Part shown: positions 55,058 through 64,000 of the stretch, piece by piece
How positions within the stretch are numbered: the stretch's first letter is position 1
Layout: each line of letters opens with the position of its first letter
Source: Symmachiella macrocystis
Lineage (GTDB): Bacteria > Planctomycetota > Planctomycetia > Planctomycetales > Planctomycetaceae
Reading direction: 5' to 3'
Length of the DNA stretch: 64,000 nt
Assembly (NCBI RefSeq): GCF_007860075.1
Contig: NZ_SJPP01000002.1
Coordinates: forward strand, 930,001 to 994,000
Program-made: the position numbers and the translations under genes
The notes under the pieces: generated by a model
Database searches by the model: none
What the model saw: the letters and a program-made list of their open reading frames with translations, nothing else
Told to the model about the DNA's origin: nothing

Positions 55058-57019
55058 TCACAGCTGAAATCCCAGGGCCCGTAGTTCGTCGCGGACTTCC
55101 GCTTCTTGGAGCAGATTACGAAACGCGCGAACGGCGGCGGACTGCGCACGGTCCTCTGGCACGGCGAAATCGTAATGTTCCTCCTGCAGCGGAATGAACG
55201 CCAGATCGTACAGACTGGCCACCGTCTCGATCGCCACGCCCCAGTCGGCCGATTCACGGGCGACAGCGGCGGCGACGGCGTTGTGGGACTTCGCTTGAAT
55301 GCCATACCCGGCCGGCGGCGCCTCGGCATCCGGGTGCACCTTGGCCAGCAGTTGGTCGATCAAAATCCGCGTCCCGCTACCGGTGTTTCGATTGACCATC
55401 GCACACGCAGCATCCGCACAGGCAGCGGCAACGGCTTGTTCCGCCGTTTTGTTTTCAAACCGCGCATCGCCCCGGCGATAAACAATCCCCTGCAAGCGGC
55501 GGTAGCCTTCGATCAACGTCAGTCCCGGTTTCAAAAACGGACGGTTATACGCACCGGTCGCGGCATCCATCAGATGAATGCCGGCTATATCACATTCCCC
55601 GCGGGCCGCTGCCGTCAGTCCCCCCAGGCTGCCGACGTTGAGCACCTTGACCGCAAACCCGCGTTCTTCCATCCGCGACAACAAAAAATCCAAGCCGACA
55701 CAATGGCTGCCAATGGCGACGAAATCCGCCGGCCGCAATTCGCGGGAAAGAAGTTTCACTTCAACGCGCGTGTCGGCATCCAGGATTTCCGTTTGCGAAT
55801 CAATCGTGAGAAACCCATCCGCCCCGCTGAACGTCGTGACCGACCCCGAGCCTTTGCCCATTGGATACGCCGCCAAATCGTCGCCGCGGCGCACTAAACT
55901 GACAAGCAGATATTCCGTACGGCCCCGTTCAGAGTTCACCCGCAGTGGCAACGTAGCGGTCACCGTCGCCGCTTGGGCATCTTTGCGGGCCGCCAGCGCG
56001 CGAATCACGGGGGCGACGAATTCGTGAAACGTGAAAATCGCCGACGTGGGAAATCCCGGCAAAATCACAATCGGTTTGCCGACGGTGACAGCGAGACAGA
56101 TCGGCTTGCCCGGCTTCAAAGCCACGCCGTGCGCGACAATGCCGGGGTCTGAAAGTTCGCTGACCACGCGGTACGAGAGATCCCCTGCCCCTTTCGACGT
56201 TCCACCCGAGAGCACGACAATATCGCAATCAAGCCCCTGTTGGACAGCCGCCCGCAATTTCGTTTCATCGTCGGCAATCACCCCCAGCGGAACCGGTTCG
56301 CCGCCCAATTCTTCCACAGCGGCCGACACGATCGCAGCGTTGGAATCGTAAACCGCGCCGGGCGTACTCGGTGCGCCGGGAGGAATGATTTCGCTACCGG
56401 TCGAGATCACTGCCACGCGCGGTTTGCGAAACACCTCGACACGGTCCCGCCCAATTGCCGCCAAGACACCGATCTCCCGCGAGGTGAGCAATGCCCCGCG
56501 CCGCAAAACCGTTTCTCCCTTGGCAATGTCCGTACCGGCAAACGTAATATGTCCGCCCGCCGCAACAGCGCGGTTGATTTCCAACCTGCGATCCGCAGCA
56601 TCAGCAACGACATCGGTATGTTCAATCATCACAATCGCATCCGCACCGCGCGGCACAACGGCGCCGGTGGCAATAGGCGTCGCCGTCCCCGGCTGGACCA
56701 CGATCCCCGCTTGCACGCCGGGCGTGATGACTTCGTCGTTGAGTGAAACGGACCGCGGTGCATCTTCGCTGGCACCGAATGTATCAGCCGCCTGGACCGC
56801 GAAACCATCGACGTTCGCCCGATCAAATCCCGGCACATCAACCGTTGCCCGGATCTCATCCGACAAGACACGATTGAGCGATCCGCTGAGTGTCACGGTT
56901 TCCGTACCCAACGGTTGCAGCGTCAAATGGGCATGAAATCGCGCACGGGCTTCGTCCCGATCAATCACATCCAAAAACTGCTGCTGCCGTGCGGCCTCAT
57001 CAAGATTGTGCAAAGACAT
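55058..57019 (-). CDS. MoeA-like molybdopterin molybdotransferase fused to a periplasmic-binding-like domain
   Basis: About 653 residues from the ATG at 57019 (a TTG at 57031 is possible). Residues 1-~415 are MoeA: FDRANVDGFAVQAADTFGA, VAVISTGSEIIPPGAPSTPG, and VVLSGGTSKGAGDLSYRV, which bind adenylated molybdopterin and molybdate. The rest (~425-640) is a PBP-like ligand-binding domain: SLGGLTAAARGECDIAGIHL, MVNRNTGSGTRILIDQLL, SHNAVAAAVARESADWGVAI. In known proteins this domain is proposed to sense molybdate or molybdopterin. Last gene of a three-gene operon, starting 20 bp after the upstream moeA. Confidence 0.92.
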   Translation of the reverse strand: MSLHNLDEAARQQQFLDVIDRDEARARFHAHLTLQPLGTETVTLSGSLNRVLSDEIRATVDVPGFDRANVDGFAVQAADTFGASEDAPRSVSLNDEVITPGVQAGIVVQPGTATPIATGAVVPRGADAIVMIEHTDVVADAADRRLEINRAVAAGGHITFAGTDIAKGETVLRRGALLTSREIGVLAAIGRDRVEVFRKPRVAVISTGSEIIPPGAPSTPGAVYDSNAAIVSAAVEELGGEPVPLGVIADDETKLRAAVQQGLDCDIVVLSGGTSKGAGDLSYRVVSELSDPGIVAHGVALKPGKPICLAVTVGKPIVILPGFPTSAIFTFHEFVAPVIRALAARKDAQAATVTATLPLRVNSERGRTEYLLVSLVRRGDDLAAYPMGKGSGSVTTFSGADGFLTIDSQTEILDADTRVEVKLLSRELRPADFVAIGSHCVGLDFLLSRMEERGFAVKVLNVGSLGGLTAAARGECDIAGIHLMDAATGAYNRPFLKPGLTLIEGYRRLQGIVYRRGDARFENKTAEQAVAAACADAACAMVNRNTGSGTRILIDQLLAKVHPDAEAPPAGYGIQAKSHNAVAAAVARESADWGVAIETVASLYDLAFIPLQEEHYDFAVPEDRAQSAAVRAFRNLLQEAEVRDELRALGFQL

Positions 57020-57039
57020 GTAATCCGCCAAAGGGAAGC

Positions 57040-58293
57040 TTACGAGATCGAATCATACTGATAATACGTCACCTCACCACCCGGCGCGACGCCTTCACTC
57101 GACTCGGGAACAATGACAAAGCCATCCGCCCGCGTGGTGGAGGACAAGATCGAAGCGCCGCCGACAGCCAATGGTTCGACGCGACCATCGACAATGGCCA
57201 CGCGGACATAATCCATACGGCCGACAGCCGAAACAATTTTACGTCCCACCGGTACGCTTCGACGAGCATACGGCCAGTCGGCACTGCGTCCGCCCAACAA
57301 CCGGATTGCTCGGCCGGCGAAAAAGTCATACGCACAGAGGCACGAGACCGGATTGCCAGGTAATAAAAACACCAACCGCTTGCCGATTGTTCCCATGCCG
57401 GCCGGACTGGAGGGTCGCATGGCAATGCCGTGAATCGCCAATTCGCCTTCGGCCGCTAAAACCATCGGAGCATGATCCTCCGCACCGACACTCGACCCGC
57501 CGGTCACCAACACCACATCGGCGCCCGGGGCGATCAGCGCTTCTCGAATCGCCTCTCGCGAATCGGCAAGCGCGGAACAGGATTCCAGCTCGCCGCCATC
57601 TCGGGCAATCAGTCCGCCGAGTAGGTGCGAATTAGCATCGAAGATCTGATGCGGCTTACGTTCACTCCCCGGTTGTACGATCTCGTTTCCGGTCGCCAGA
57701 ATTCTTACCCGCGGTTGTCGAATTATCGGCACAGTCGCGCAGCCCACCGACGCCAATAAACCGACATCCTGCGGACGCAAGCGGCGGCCGGCGGCGGCAA
57801 TTGTTGTGCCCTGTTTGACATCTTCACCACGGGGAGCGACATGCTTCTGCGGAGCGACGGCGGTGCTGATCTCGACACGATTGTCGTTCTCGCTGGCATA
57901 CTCCGCTGGCAACACAGCATCGGCGCCGTCGGGAATGGGGGCTCCGGTCATGATCCGCACCGCTTGTCCGGCTTGCACACCGCCCGCGAACGCATGTCCC
58001 GGCAACGATTCTCCCACGATGTCAAAGGCAAGCCGGTTATAATCCCCCGCCCCGGTCGTCTCCGCGCCCCGCAATGCATAACCGTCCATCGCCGCACGGT
58101 AAAATTCGGGGACGTCGATGGTCGAGACAACATCGGCCGCCAACACCCGACCATGCGCTTCAGCTATCTCCACCTCTTCGCCGGAGAGCGGAATGCACTG
58201 TTGATCGATCCACTCCCGGACCTGCGCAACGAGTGCCCGCGCGGAAAAACCGCGCATGCGGACATCGAGATGGGAGGAAGAACCGCCGGTCAT
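57040..58293 (-). CDS. moeA: Molybdopterin molybdotransferase MoeA
   Basis: A 417-residue enzyme that inserts molybdate into molybdopterin. EIAEAHGRVLAADVVSTIDV, FYRAAMDGYALRGAETTGA, and MTGAPIPDGADAVLP open the chain. VRILATGNEIVQPGSERKP and VVLVTGGSSVGAEDHAPMV hold the molybdopterin site; FLLPGNPVSCLCAYDFF follows, then domain IV. Its ATG overlaps the stop of mobA by four bases, and it is followed closely by the moeA-PBP fusion. Two MoeA paralogues in one operon could divide molybdenum and tungsten insertion, but this is only inferred. Confidence 0.95.
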   Translation of the reverse strand: MTGGSSSHLDVRMRGFSARALVAQVREWIDQQCIPLSGEEVEIAEAHGRVLAADVVSTIDVPEFYRAAMDGYALRGAETTGAGDYNRLAFDIVGESLPGHAFAGGVQAGQAVRIMTGAPIPDGADAVLPAEYASENDNRVEISTAVAPQKHVAPRGEDVKQGTTIAAAGRRLRPQDVGLLASVGCATVPIIRQPRVRILATGNEIVQPGSERKPHQIFDANSHLLGGLIARDGGELESCSALADSREAIREALIAPGADVVLVTGGSSVGAEDHAPMVLAAEGELAIHGIAMRPSSPAGMGTIGKRLVFLLPGNPVSCLCAYDFFAGRAIRLLGGRSADWPYARRSVPVGRKIVSAVGRMDYVRVAIVDGRVEPLAVGGASILSSTTRADGFVIVPESSEGVAPGGEVTYYQYDSIS

Positions 58294-58946
58294 TGTTGTT
58301 CCATGGCAAAGCCCGCTGCTGCAAGGGCAGCTTGATAGTCTTCAGGGGTATTCGTATTCCTCAGCGAGTCCAACGCGGGGTCCGTGCAGCGCAGGTCCTC
58401 GACGTCTATCTCACAAACGTCCGACGATTCCAACAAAAAAAAGGGCCGCAACCGGTGTTCAGCAATCAAGGCACGGACTTTCACCTCGACGCTGCGGCGA
58501 TAAACGGCCGCTAAGGGGTGATGATATTTTCCGTCGCGGGGAATCGCGATGTCATGGTATTTCAAACGCCCAATGATTTCGACGACGAATTCCGGTTTGA
58601 GCAACGGAGCATCACAGGCGGCAGCATAGGCCGCCTCGATCGATGCGGGCAACGCACGCAAACCGGCAGCCAATCCCCCCAACGGACCGAGCGCCGGCTG
58701 TTCATCGCGGGCAATGATCACCTCCGCAGGCAATTCAGGAAGCTCCTGCCCCTGAGCCGCAACAACGACAACCGGCGAGACAACCGTCGACAGCACGCGC
58801 ACGACACGTTGTAACAACACCTCCGGCCCAAAGGGCAACCACGCCTTGGATTGCCCCATTCGGCGGCTTTCGCCCCCACAGAGAACGATTCCAGCAACAT
58901 TTTCGGTCGTTTCAGCTTCCACGCGTTCTCTTTTCACTTTCGGCAA
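58290..58946 (-). CDS. mobA: Molybdenum cofactor guanylyltransferase MobA
   Basis: A protein of up to 218 residues. VAGIVLCGGESRRMGQSKAW is the nucleotide-binding signature of MobA, and AAACDAPLLKPEFV is the metal site. It adds GMP to the molybdenum cofactor, yielding the bis-MGD form. The start is ambiguous: TTG at 58946, GTG at 58937, or GTG at 58922, which has a weak AAGAGAA. The stop overlaps the moeA start (ATGA). It heads the three-gene operon. Confidence 0.92.
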   Translation of the reverse strand: MPKVKRERVEAETTENVAGIVLCGGESRRMGQSKAWLPFGPEVLLQRVVRVLSTVVSPVVVVAAQGQELPELPAEVIIARDEQPALGPLGGLAAGLRALPASIEAAYAAACDAPLLKPEFVVEIIGRLKYHDIAIPRDGKYHHPLAAVYRRSVEVKVRALIAEHRLRPFFLLESSDVCEIDVEDLRCTDPALDSLRNTNTPEDYQAALAAAGFAMEQQ

Positions 58947-59046
58947 CGACAGCTGGCGGTTACCCTGACACGGGCGGTCACTCCGCCTGCGCTCATTTCA
59001 GCAGTCTATCCCGTATTCTTTCAAATAGCATTATGGCCGGTCGGTG

Positions 59047-59463
59047 ATGTCGAAGAAACCCTGGTACAGCGATGGTTTACGATTCGAGTGCACAGGCTGC
59101 GGCAATTGCTGCACAGGAGCCCCGGGGGTGGTTTGGGTTTCCGACGAGGAGTTGCACCAAATCGCCGAATTCCTCGACGAGCCGGTCGGTGGGGTTAAGA
59201 TCGAACACACAAAGCTCTTCGCAGGTCGCCGCACGCTCAAAGATTTTGCCAACGGAGACTGCACGTTTTTCGATCCGGAAAAACGGGGCTGCACAATCTA
59301 TCCGGTCCGTCCCATCCAATGTCGCACCTGGCCCTTCTGGGAATCGAATCTCGAAAGCGAAGCGGAGTGGGAAGATTTGAAGCGAGAATGTCCCGGCGCT
59401 GGGCAAGGGAATTTCTTCAGCCTAGAGCAGATCGAAGCGGAAGCGGCGAAGATTCAGATCTGA
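59047..59463 (+). CDS. YkgJ family cysteine-cluster protein
   Basis: A 138-residue protein with FECTGCGNCCTGAPGVVWVS near the start, then TKLFAGRRTLKDFANGDCTF and GCTIYPVRPIQCRTWPFW. The cysteines are thought to coordinate zinc or an iron-sulfur cluster; function is unknown. The start is probably the ATG at 59047 next to a GTG at 59044. It is 100 bp from the divergent mobA promoter side and ends 238 bp before any further coding. Confidence 0.9.
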   Translation: MSKKPWYSDGLRFECTGCGNCCTGAPGVVWVSDEELHQIAEFLDEPVGGVKIEHTKLFAGRRTLKDFANGDCTFFDPEKRGCTIYPVRPIQCRTWPFWESNLESEAEWEDLKRECPGAGQGNFFSLEQIEAEAAKIQI

Positions 59464-60027
59464 ATCCACCGGTCGCGCACAGCCGATATCTTTTTAAATC
59501 AAGAGGTTGTGTCACGCTACTGCAACGACGATCGAGCCAATGTCGGGCTCAGCCGGCAGGAAAAATGGCGAACTTCTGCCAATTTTATCGGTTTTGTTGA
59601 TTATGCGTCCACCCCCTGACCGATGATCAAGACAAGGGTGCGTCAATCCTCTCTCAGCGATCCTGGGAGTTTGGTTGACGAACCGTGAAATACGAAGCGA
59701 ATGACAGGCAACGCGGACCAGAAGAATCACCGTAACCAACTACTGAATAACGAGTTAATCACAACACGCTATTCACGAACGTCGTCGCCAGCAGAACCAA
59801 ACGGCACAACAACTTTCGGTGCAGTGTTTTCAGTCACAACGTTGTTTCACGTCAAATACAAATACAACTTTTGGGTAAAATTAGCAGCAGATACGGGCCG
59901 AAGCGTACGGTCCACAGAGAATCCACTTGACACTAAGTCCGTTTTGGCATTACAGTTGAGACATATTCCTTTGGCTCAATGTGAGGCCGGGACCGTCCGG
60001 CGGGCACTCTTTCGGGAGACTTCAGTC
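59464..60027. other. Intergenic region upstream of the HU-like gene
   Basis: About 560 bp. The open frame from 59701 through this region has no ribosome site and no HU-like sequence before 60028, so I treat it as non-coding. A candidate promoter lies at 59927-59955. Confidence 0.55.
59927..59955 (+). promoter_or_regulatory. Candidate sigma70 promoter of the HU-like gene
   Basis: TTGACA (59927-59932) is followed after 17-18 nt by TTACAG/TACAGT, a weak -10. It lies ~75 bp before the GTG start at 60028. Confidence 0.45.
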
Positions 60028-60489
60028 GTGACCAAAAAAGAAATCGTCAAAGCCATTTCCGAGGAAATTGGGCTGACACAACTGAAGACGAAAGAGATCG
60101 TCCAGAAGACCTTCGATGCCATCGTAGAAACCCTAGTCCGCGACGGGCGGATTGAGTTGCGAAACTTTGGTGTTTTCGAGGTCAAGAAACGGGCTGCGCG
60201 TAAAGCACGCAATCCGCGGACCGGCGATAAAGTCTTTGTGCCAGAGAAGTTCGTTGTCACGTTCAAACCGGGCAAGGAAATGGAAGAGAAGGTCCTGCAG
60301 TTGGAAGTCGAAGCCGCGCAATCGGCTTTGGCGCAACAACATGGGACACAAGCGGCGGGCGGAGAAACACCTCCCAGTACGAATGCGTCGAATACCGAGT
60401 CGGGCAACACAAATTCCCTGCCGGGCCAAACGGCCTATCCCAATTCGGTCGCCTCGGTCAGTTCGCACGATTCGCACAACCCGGGCTAG
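60028..60489 (+). CDS. HU/IHF family DNA-binding protein with long C-terminal tail
   Basis: A 153-residue protein starting at GTG (60028), with GGGAG upstream. [20 protein letters not shown] and [20 protein letters not shown] form the HU dimer helices, and [20 protein letters not shown] is the beta-arm with NPRTGDKV and [10 protein letters not shown]. Ordinary HU ends near residue 95. Here a polar low-complexity tail of ~55 residues follows ([20 protein letters not shown] and [12 protein letters not shown]). It probably bends and compacts DNA. A weak promoter precedes it. Confidence 0.92.
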   Translation: MTKKEIVKAISEEIGLTQLKTKEIVQKTFDAIVETLVRDGRIELRNFGVFEVKKRAARKARNPRTGDKVFVPEKFVVTFKPGKEMEEKVLQLEVEAAQSALAQQHGTQAAGGETPPSTNASNTESGNTNSLPGQTAYPNSVASVSSHDSHNPG

Positions 60490-60780
60490 CAAGCCTACTT
60501 ACAAACATTCAATTCACAATTACACTTTGGCGGTGAGACGAAAATCCCCCCAGTGATTCACAAAACTGGTTTCATCTCAATTACGCCCGCCAACCGCGTC
60601 CCTAATTTGACCCAAAACACGAAGACACTTTCATTGGAACACCCACTGGGCCGTTCCGGCAAATGATCGTAACGAGTCGACTAGTGCGGGAATTATCTCC
60701 CGTGTTAGCGAAATGGATTTCAGCCGTGATGCTCCATCTGTAGCAAGCACGGAGGTTTTGTGTCATTCAGGAGGTTTGAC

Positions 60781-60999
60781 ATGCGGAAGGCAATTCTTGG
60801 TGCGGCTGTGGCCGTACTCTTTGTGGTCAGTGTGGGTTGCGTCACCCCGATTTATTCGTCAAGCCCCGACCGTCGGGCCCGCGAGTTGATCTATACGTCG
60901 GAAAACTTGCGTCACATTCCGAACACCTGGGAACGTTTTTGGTTTCTGGACATGCCCGACCACACGACACCCTACCGTACGCACGGTGGTGTGCTCTAA
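60781..60999 (+). CDS. Small lipoprotein
   Basis: A 72-residue protein from the ATG at 60781; AGGAGG lies ~7 bp upstream. MRKAILGAAVAVLFVVSVGC is a lipoprotein signal with the modified cysteine at 20. The mature part ends RHIPNTWERFWFLDMPDHTT then a short tail. An envelope-anchored protein of unknown role. The strong ribosome site and lipobox make it a likely real gene. Confidence 0.85.
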   Translation: MRKAILGAAVAVLFVVSVGCVTPIYSSSPDRRARELIYTSENLRHIPNTWERFWFLDMPDHTTPYRTHGGVL

Positions 61000-61321
61000 G
61001 ACACGCAGTAGCAAAACGCCCTGCACACTTGCTGTGTGGGCACAACACGGGGCCCCCATTGAATTCACGGGGCCACACAACCGGGCAGAACCGTTCTGGG
61101 ATTGCCTGATTGTCCGCGGACAACCATGGATCCAACCGGCATTTCGCGCCACCTGCGCGAAGTGCCGGTTTTTTGTGCGCAGACCGAAATCCTCGTGCCA
61201 CAGCCATCATTGCCGACCCATTCGTTGGTAGCTACGATGAGCAGACATCCGGCAACGTGGGGTGCCATCTCACTTCGCCCCTGCCCTCAAATAAGCCTGT
61301 ACCAAAATCATCGAAACTCTC
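61000..61321. other. Intergenic region with a strong terminator
   Basis: Holds the terminator at 61134-61174. I see no further gene here. Confidence 0.6.
61134..61174 (+). terminator. Strong rho-independent terminator
   Basis: A 16-bp stem (AACCGGCATTTCGCGC with GCGCGAAGTGCCGGTT, one G-T wobble, 5-nt loop) is followed by six T. It ends the small-lipoprotein transcript or insulates pyrD. Confidence 0.92.
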
Positions 61322-62239
61322 GTGCCTCAACTCAGCGTCCAACTCAACCGCCTTAAATTGGCAAATCCGATTCTCGTGGCTTCCGGCACCTTTGGATATG
61401 CCCGCGAAATGGCCGCTTTTGTCGATTTCAAACAATTGGGCGGCATCATTCCCAAAACGCTCACAGCTGCGCCGCGAATCGGCAATCCCCCCCCACGGAC
61501 GGTCGAAGCCTCATCCGGGCTGCTCAACTCCATCGGCCTGGATAATGATGGGATCGACGCCTTTCTCGCCAAGACGTTGGATTATCTTCTCGGCTTAGAG
61601 ACCGCCATCATCGTGAACATTGCGGGGCGGAATACCGAAGAATTCGTGCAGATGGCTGCCAAGGTTGGGCAGCACAAGCAGGTTGCCGGCTTGGAGTTGA
61701 ACATCTCCTGCCCCAACGTCAGCGGCGGCGTCGATTTTGGCACCGATCCCCGACTGGCAGCTGAGGTCGTCTCGCAGGTTCGCAATGCGTGTGACTTGCC
61801 GGTCATCGCCAAATTGACTCCCAACGTGACGAGCGTCGTGGAAATCGCTCAGGCTGCCGCCGAGGCGGGTGCCGACGCGGTTTCGTTGGTGAACACCTTT
61901 CAAGGCATGGCAATCGATTGGCGGCGTCGCAAACCGATTCTGGGAAATGTCATCGGCGGCCTGAGCGGCCCGGCGATTAAGCCGCTGGCGCTGCGGATCA
62001 TCTGGCAGGTGGCACAAGCCGTCAATGTTCCCATCATCGGCATCGGTGGAATTCAATCGATCGACGACGTCATGGAATTCCTGATCGCCGGAGCATCGGC
62101 GGTTCAAATTGGCACGGCAAATTTCTACAATCCAGGACTAGCGCAGCAATTGGTCACCGAATTGACCGAAATTTTGACCGAGCAAAACTGTCAATCTCTC
62201 GGCGACATCGTCGGCACATTGCAGATTCCCGCACGTTAA
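61322..62239 (+). CDS. pyrD: Dihydroorotate dehydrogenase, class 1B catalytic subunit
   Basis: A 305-residue FMN enzyme of pyrimidine synthesis: [72 protein letters not shown], and [20 protein letters not shown], then [20 protein letters not shown]. The NISCPN cysteine is the class 1 active-site base. Start is a GTG at 61322 with weak ribosome site. The pyrK electron-transfer partner of class 1B is not adjacent. Confidence 0.94.
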   Translation: MPQLSVQLNRLKLANPILVASGTFGYAREMAAFVDFKQLGGIIPKTLTAAPRIGNPPPRTVEASSGLLNSIGLDNDGIDAFLAKTLDYLLGLETAIIVNIAGRNTEEFVQMAAKVGQHKQVAGLELNISCPNVSGGVDFGTDPRLAAEVVSQVRNACDLPVIAKLTPNVTSVVEIAQAAAEAGADAVSLVNTFQGMAIDWRRRKPILGNVIGGLSGPAIKPLALRIIWQVAQAVNVPIIGIGGIQSIDDVMEFLIAGASAVQIGTANFYNPGLAQQLVTELTEILTEQNCQSLGDIVGTLQIPAR

Positions 62240-62334
62240 ATAGACCGGCACCTAACCATTCTCTCCCCGCCACCGGCAATGCTGGTCGCCGGATTCAAGC
62301 ATTCACCACCGCACACGATATCGAGACGTAATTC

Positions 62335-63309
62335 ATGCGAGTTCTTTCTGGAATTCAACCGACCGGCCGATTTCATTGGGGCAACTATTTCGGCGCCATC
62401 TCCCAATACATCGCCCTGCAAAACAACGATCAAGCGTTCTACTTCATCGCCGACCTGCATGCGCTGACCACGATTCGCGATGCTGAGTTGTTACAGGAGC
62501 ATACGCACGATGCAGCGGTGGACCTGCTGGCCTTGGGCCTCGATCCCCAACAGGCGACGCTGTTCCTGCAATCGGACGTGCCTGAAGTCACAGAACTGAC
62601 GTGGTTGCTGATGACGGTCACGCAAATGAGCCTGCTGGAAAAATGCCACGCCTATAAAGACAAAAAGGCGAAGGGTCTGTCAGCCGACGCAGGCCTGTTC
62701 ACCTATCCGGTCCTGATGGCCGCCGACATTTTGCTGTACGATAGCGATGTGGTCCCCGTCGGAGCCGATCAAGTTCAGCATATCGAAGTCACGCGCGACA
62801 TCGCGCAGCGATTCAATGTGACCTACGAGACTGAAGCATTGACGCTGCCCACCGGACACACACTCGACGCCACCGCCAAGGTCCCCGGCACGGATGGCGA
62901 AAAGATGTCGAAGAGTTACGGCAACACGATCGAGGTCTTCGAAGCGCCCAAGAAAATGCGCAAAAAAGTCATGTCGATCAAAACCGATTCGAAGACGGTT
63001 GAAGAACCTAAAGATCCTGAAACGTGTCCGGTGTTCGCTTTGTACCAGCTCTTTGCCGAGGAAGCCCAACAAACCGAACTGGCCGGGCGGTATCGCGCCG
63101 GGGGAATGGGTTACGGTGATGCAAAAAAAGCAGTGTACGAAGCAGCCTTGGCCTACTTTGCCGACGCGCGTGAGCGCCGCGAGGAATTGGAGAAAGACCC
63201 CGACACGGTCCGCGATATTCTGCGCGACGGCGCAACCGTGGCGCGGGCCAAGGGACAAGAGGTGCTGGAACGTGTGCGATCTGCTTGTGGGCTCAGCGCG
63301 CAAAAATGA
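62335..63309 (+). CDS. trpS: Tryptophanyl-tRNA synthetase
   Basis: A 324-residue class I aminoacyl-tRNA synthetase. [20 protein letters not shown] gives the HIGH-type HWGN loop, and [20 protein letters not shown] gives the KMSKS loop. [20 protein letters not shown] and [20 protein letters not shown] are the tryptophan pocket and its surroundings. It attaches tryptophan to its tRNA. ATG at 62335; 95 bp after pyrD on the same strand. Confidence 0.97.
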   Translation: MRVLSGIQPTGRFHWGNYFGAISQYIALQNNDQAFYFIADLHALTTIRDAELLQEHTHDAAVDLLALGLDPQQATLFLQSDVPEVTELTWLLMTVTQMSLLEKCHAYKDKKAKGLSADAGLFTYPVLMAADILLYDSDVVPVGADQVQHIEVTRDIAQRFNVTYETEALTLPTGHTLDATAKVPGTDGEKMSKSYGNTIEVFEAPKKMRKKVMSIKTDSKTVEEPKDPETCPVFALYQLFAEEAQQTELAGRYRAGGMGYGDAKKAVYEAALAYFADARERREELEKDPDTVRDILRDGATVARAKGQEVLERVRSACGLSAQK

Positions 63310-63352
63310 TTGACCCGCCAGCGACTCCTTGACCTGACAAGGGAGATGGACC

Positions 63353-64000
63353 ATGGACAAGCCTCGCGAGTCGGCGACAACAATCGCCGGACGTTTGACG
63401 ACGTGGCTGATGTTGTGCGTCGTCGCACTGTCGGTGTTGATGGTCGCCGCCGCTTACATACCGTCGCGACTAAAATTACTCGGGCTGTATAGCATCGTCC
63501 TAGGCCTAGCCGCCGGTTGGGTGATCGGCCAGATCGCCCGCCAATGCCGTATGCACTATCGTCGCCTATTGCCGCCAGCCGCGCTGCTCATGACCATCAT
63601 CGCCCTCTCAGGCCAGATCGGCGAAAGCTACCGCTTATGGCGCAATTCAGAACGCGACAGGCTGGATGAGCAATCTCAGGCGGCCTTGATTTTCGACAAC
63701 CCCGCCTTCGGTGAAACCCCGCCTCCCCCCGATGCATTCGACGACTACCTGACCCTCCGCTTTTCGCCGCTCGCGAAATCTTCTTGGTCCCTATTGCAGT
63801 CAGCAGCCAAATGGCCGCGGTTGTTGCTGGGGTTGGAAGTCTTATTGGGCGGCCTAGCCGGCGCATTAGTAGCAGCACGTTTGGTCAACGCACCATTTTG
63901 CGTGACGTGCGAATCGTGGCATGAACCGCAACGGTCGGTCGTGCTGGGATCAACAGTGGGAAACCGTTGTTTGCCTTTGCTCACCGACGAAGAGCAGCCG
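63353..64000 (+). CDS. Membrane protein, truncated by the window end
   Basis: Starts at the ATG at 63353 (GGGAG upstream) and stays open to the end of the window, 216 codons. Two hydrophobic helices near the start (LMLCVVALSVLMVAAAYI; LGLYSIVLGLAAGWVIG), a third around LPPAALLMTIIALSG, and a further stretch LLLGLEVLLGGLAGALVAAR separate soluble parts. The last visible part has a CVTC motif in FCVTCESWHE, perhaps a metal site. It directly follows trpS. No family recognised; the C-terminus is unseen. Confidence 0.75.
   Translation, partial: MDKPRESATTIAGRLTTWLMLCVVALSVLMVAAAYIPSRLKLLGLYSIVLGLAAGWVIGQIARQCRMHYRRLLPPAALLMTIIALSGQIGESYRLWRNSERDRLDEQSQAALIFDNPAFGETPPPPDAFDDYLTLRFSPLAKSSWSLLQSAAKWPRLLLGLEVLLGGLAGALVAARLVNAPFCVTCESWHEPQRSVVLGSTVGNRCLPLLTDEEQP

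Noticed and set aside
59701-60027. An in-frame ATG at 59701 that would add 109 residues to the HU-like protein.
   Set aside because: No ribosome site, no similarity of the added part to HU, and a good ribosome site precedes the GTG at 60028.
1-64000. CRISPR arrays, tRNA or rRNA genes and complete insertion sequences.
   Set aside because: No regularly spaced repeat array, no tRNA-like TPsiC/anticodon pairing and no intact transposase with terminal repeats could be found.

Overview
The window looks like the chromosome of a planctomycete, probably Planctomycetaceae sensu lato with moderate GC. The best evidence is gene content: a PSCyt1/DUF1549/DUF1553 (PSD1) cytochrome protein next to a DUF1501 protein, a second DUF1501 gene next to a PVC-type HEAT/CxxCH protein, an iduronate-type sulfatase, a serine/threonine kinase, large exported TPR proteins and an SHD1-like protein. 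Coding density is ordinary. Many intergenic spaces carry short palindromic or fold-back repeats. No rRNA, tRNA, CRISPR array or intact insertion sequence was found.

Layout. 0-11 kb (mostly minus strand): yebC, an exported TPR protein, an endonuclease III-like protein with a histone H1-like tail, then the translation cluster nusA-infB-rbfA, with a long leader containing its own promoter and terminator. 11-17.4 kb: a second exported TPR protein, an MHS-type MFS transporter, a DUF486 membrane protein, two GNAT acetyltransferases, and an AT-richer pocket with an orphan SUKH protein. 17.5-26 kb (minus): a DUF1501/PSD1 pair, a non-RD protein kinase and a large secreted protein of unknown function. 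26.9-31.6 kb: a membrane protein, a sulfatase, an ankyrin lipoprotein, and a ParE-type toxin-antitoxin pair enclosed by two 146-bp direct repeats. 31.6-39 kb: a sulfite-oxidase-like molybdoenzyme, an enlarged SecA, Kdo transferase and metK. 39-47 kb: a degenerate phosphohexomutase, an orphan GH2-type jelly roll, a thioredoxin-fold relic, an SHD1-like protein and an NAD-type isocitrate/isopropylmalate dehydrogenase. 45.6-50.5 kb: the second DUF1501 module. 50.7-55 kb: small membrane proteins, a CBS protein, a domesticated DUF4096 (transposase N-terminal) protein, and a repeat-rich segment around a PGPGW-type gene. 55-59 kb: a molybdenum-cofactor operon (mobA, moeA, moeA-PBP fusion). 59-64 kb: YkgJ-like protein, HU-like protein, a small lipoprotein, pyrD, trpS and a partial membrane protein running off the end.

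Connections. The molybdenum-cofactor operon could supply the sulfite-oxidase-like enzyme about 25 kb away. The two DUF1501 modules and the sulfatase suit the extracytoplasmic polymer-degrading and redox chemistry typical of planctomycetes. The most unusual items are the toxin-antitoxin cassette between direct repeats, SecA with an insert of four related segments, the domesticated transposase domain, the nested inverted repeats at 53.87-55.05 kb, and the promoter/terminator pair ahead of nusA.
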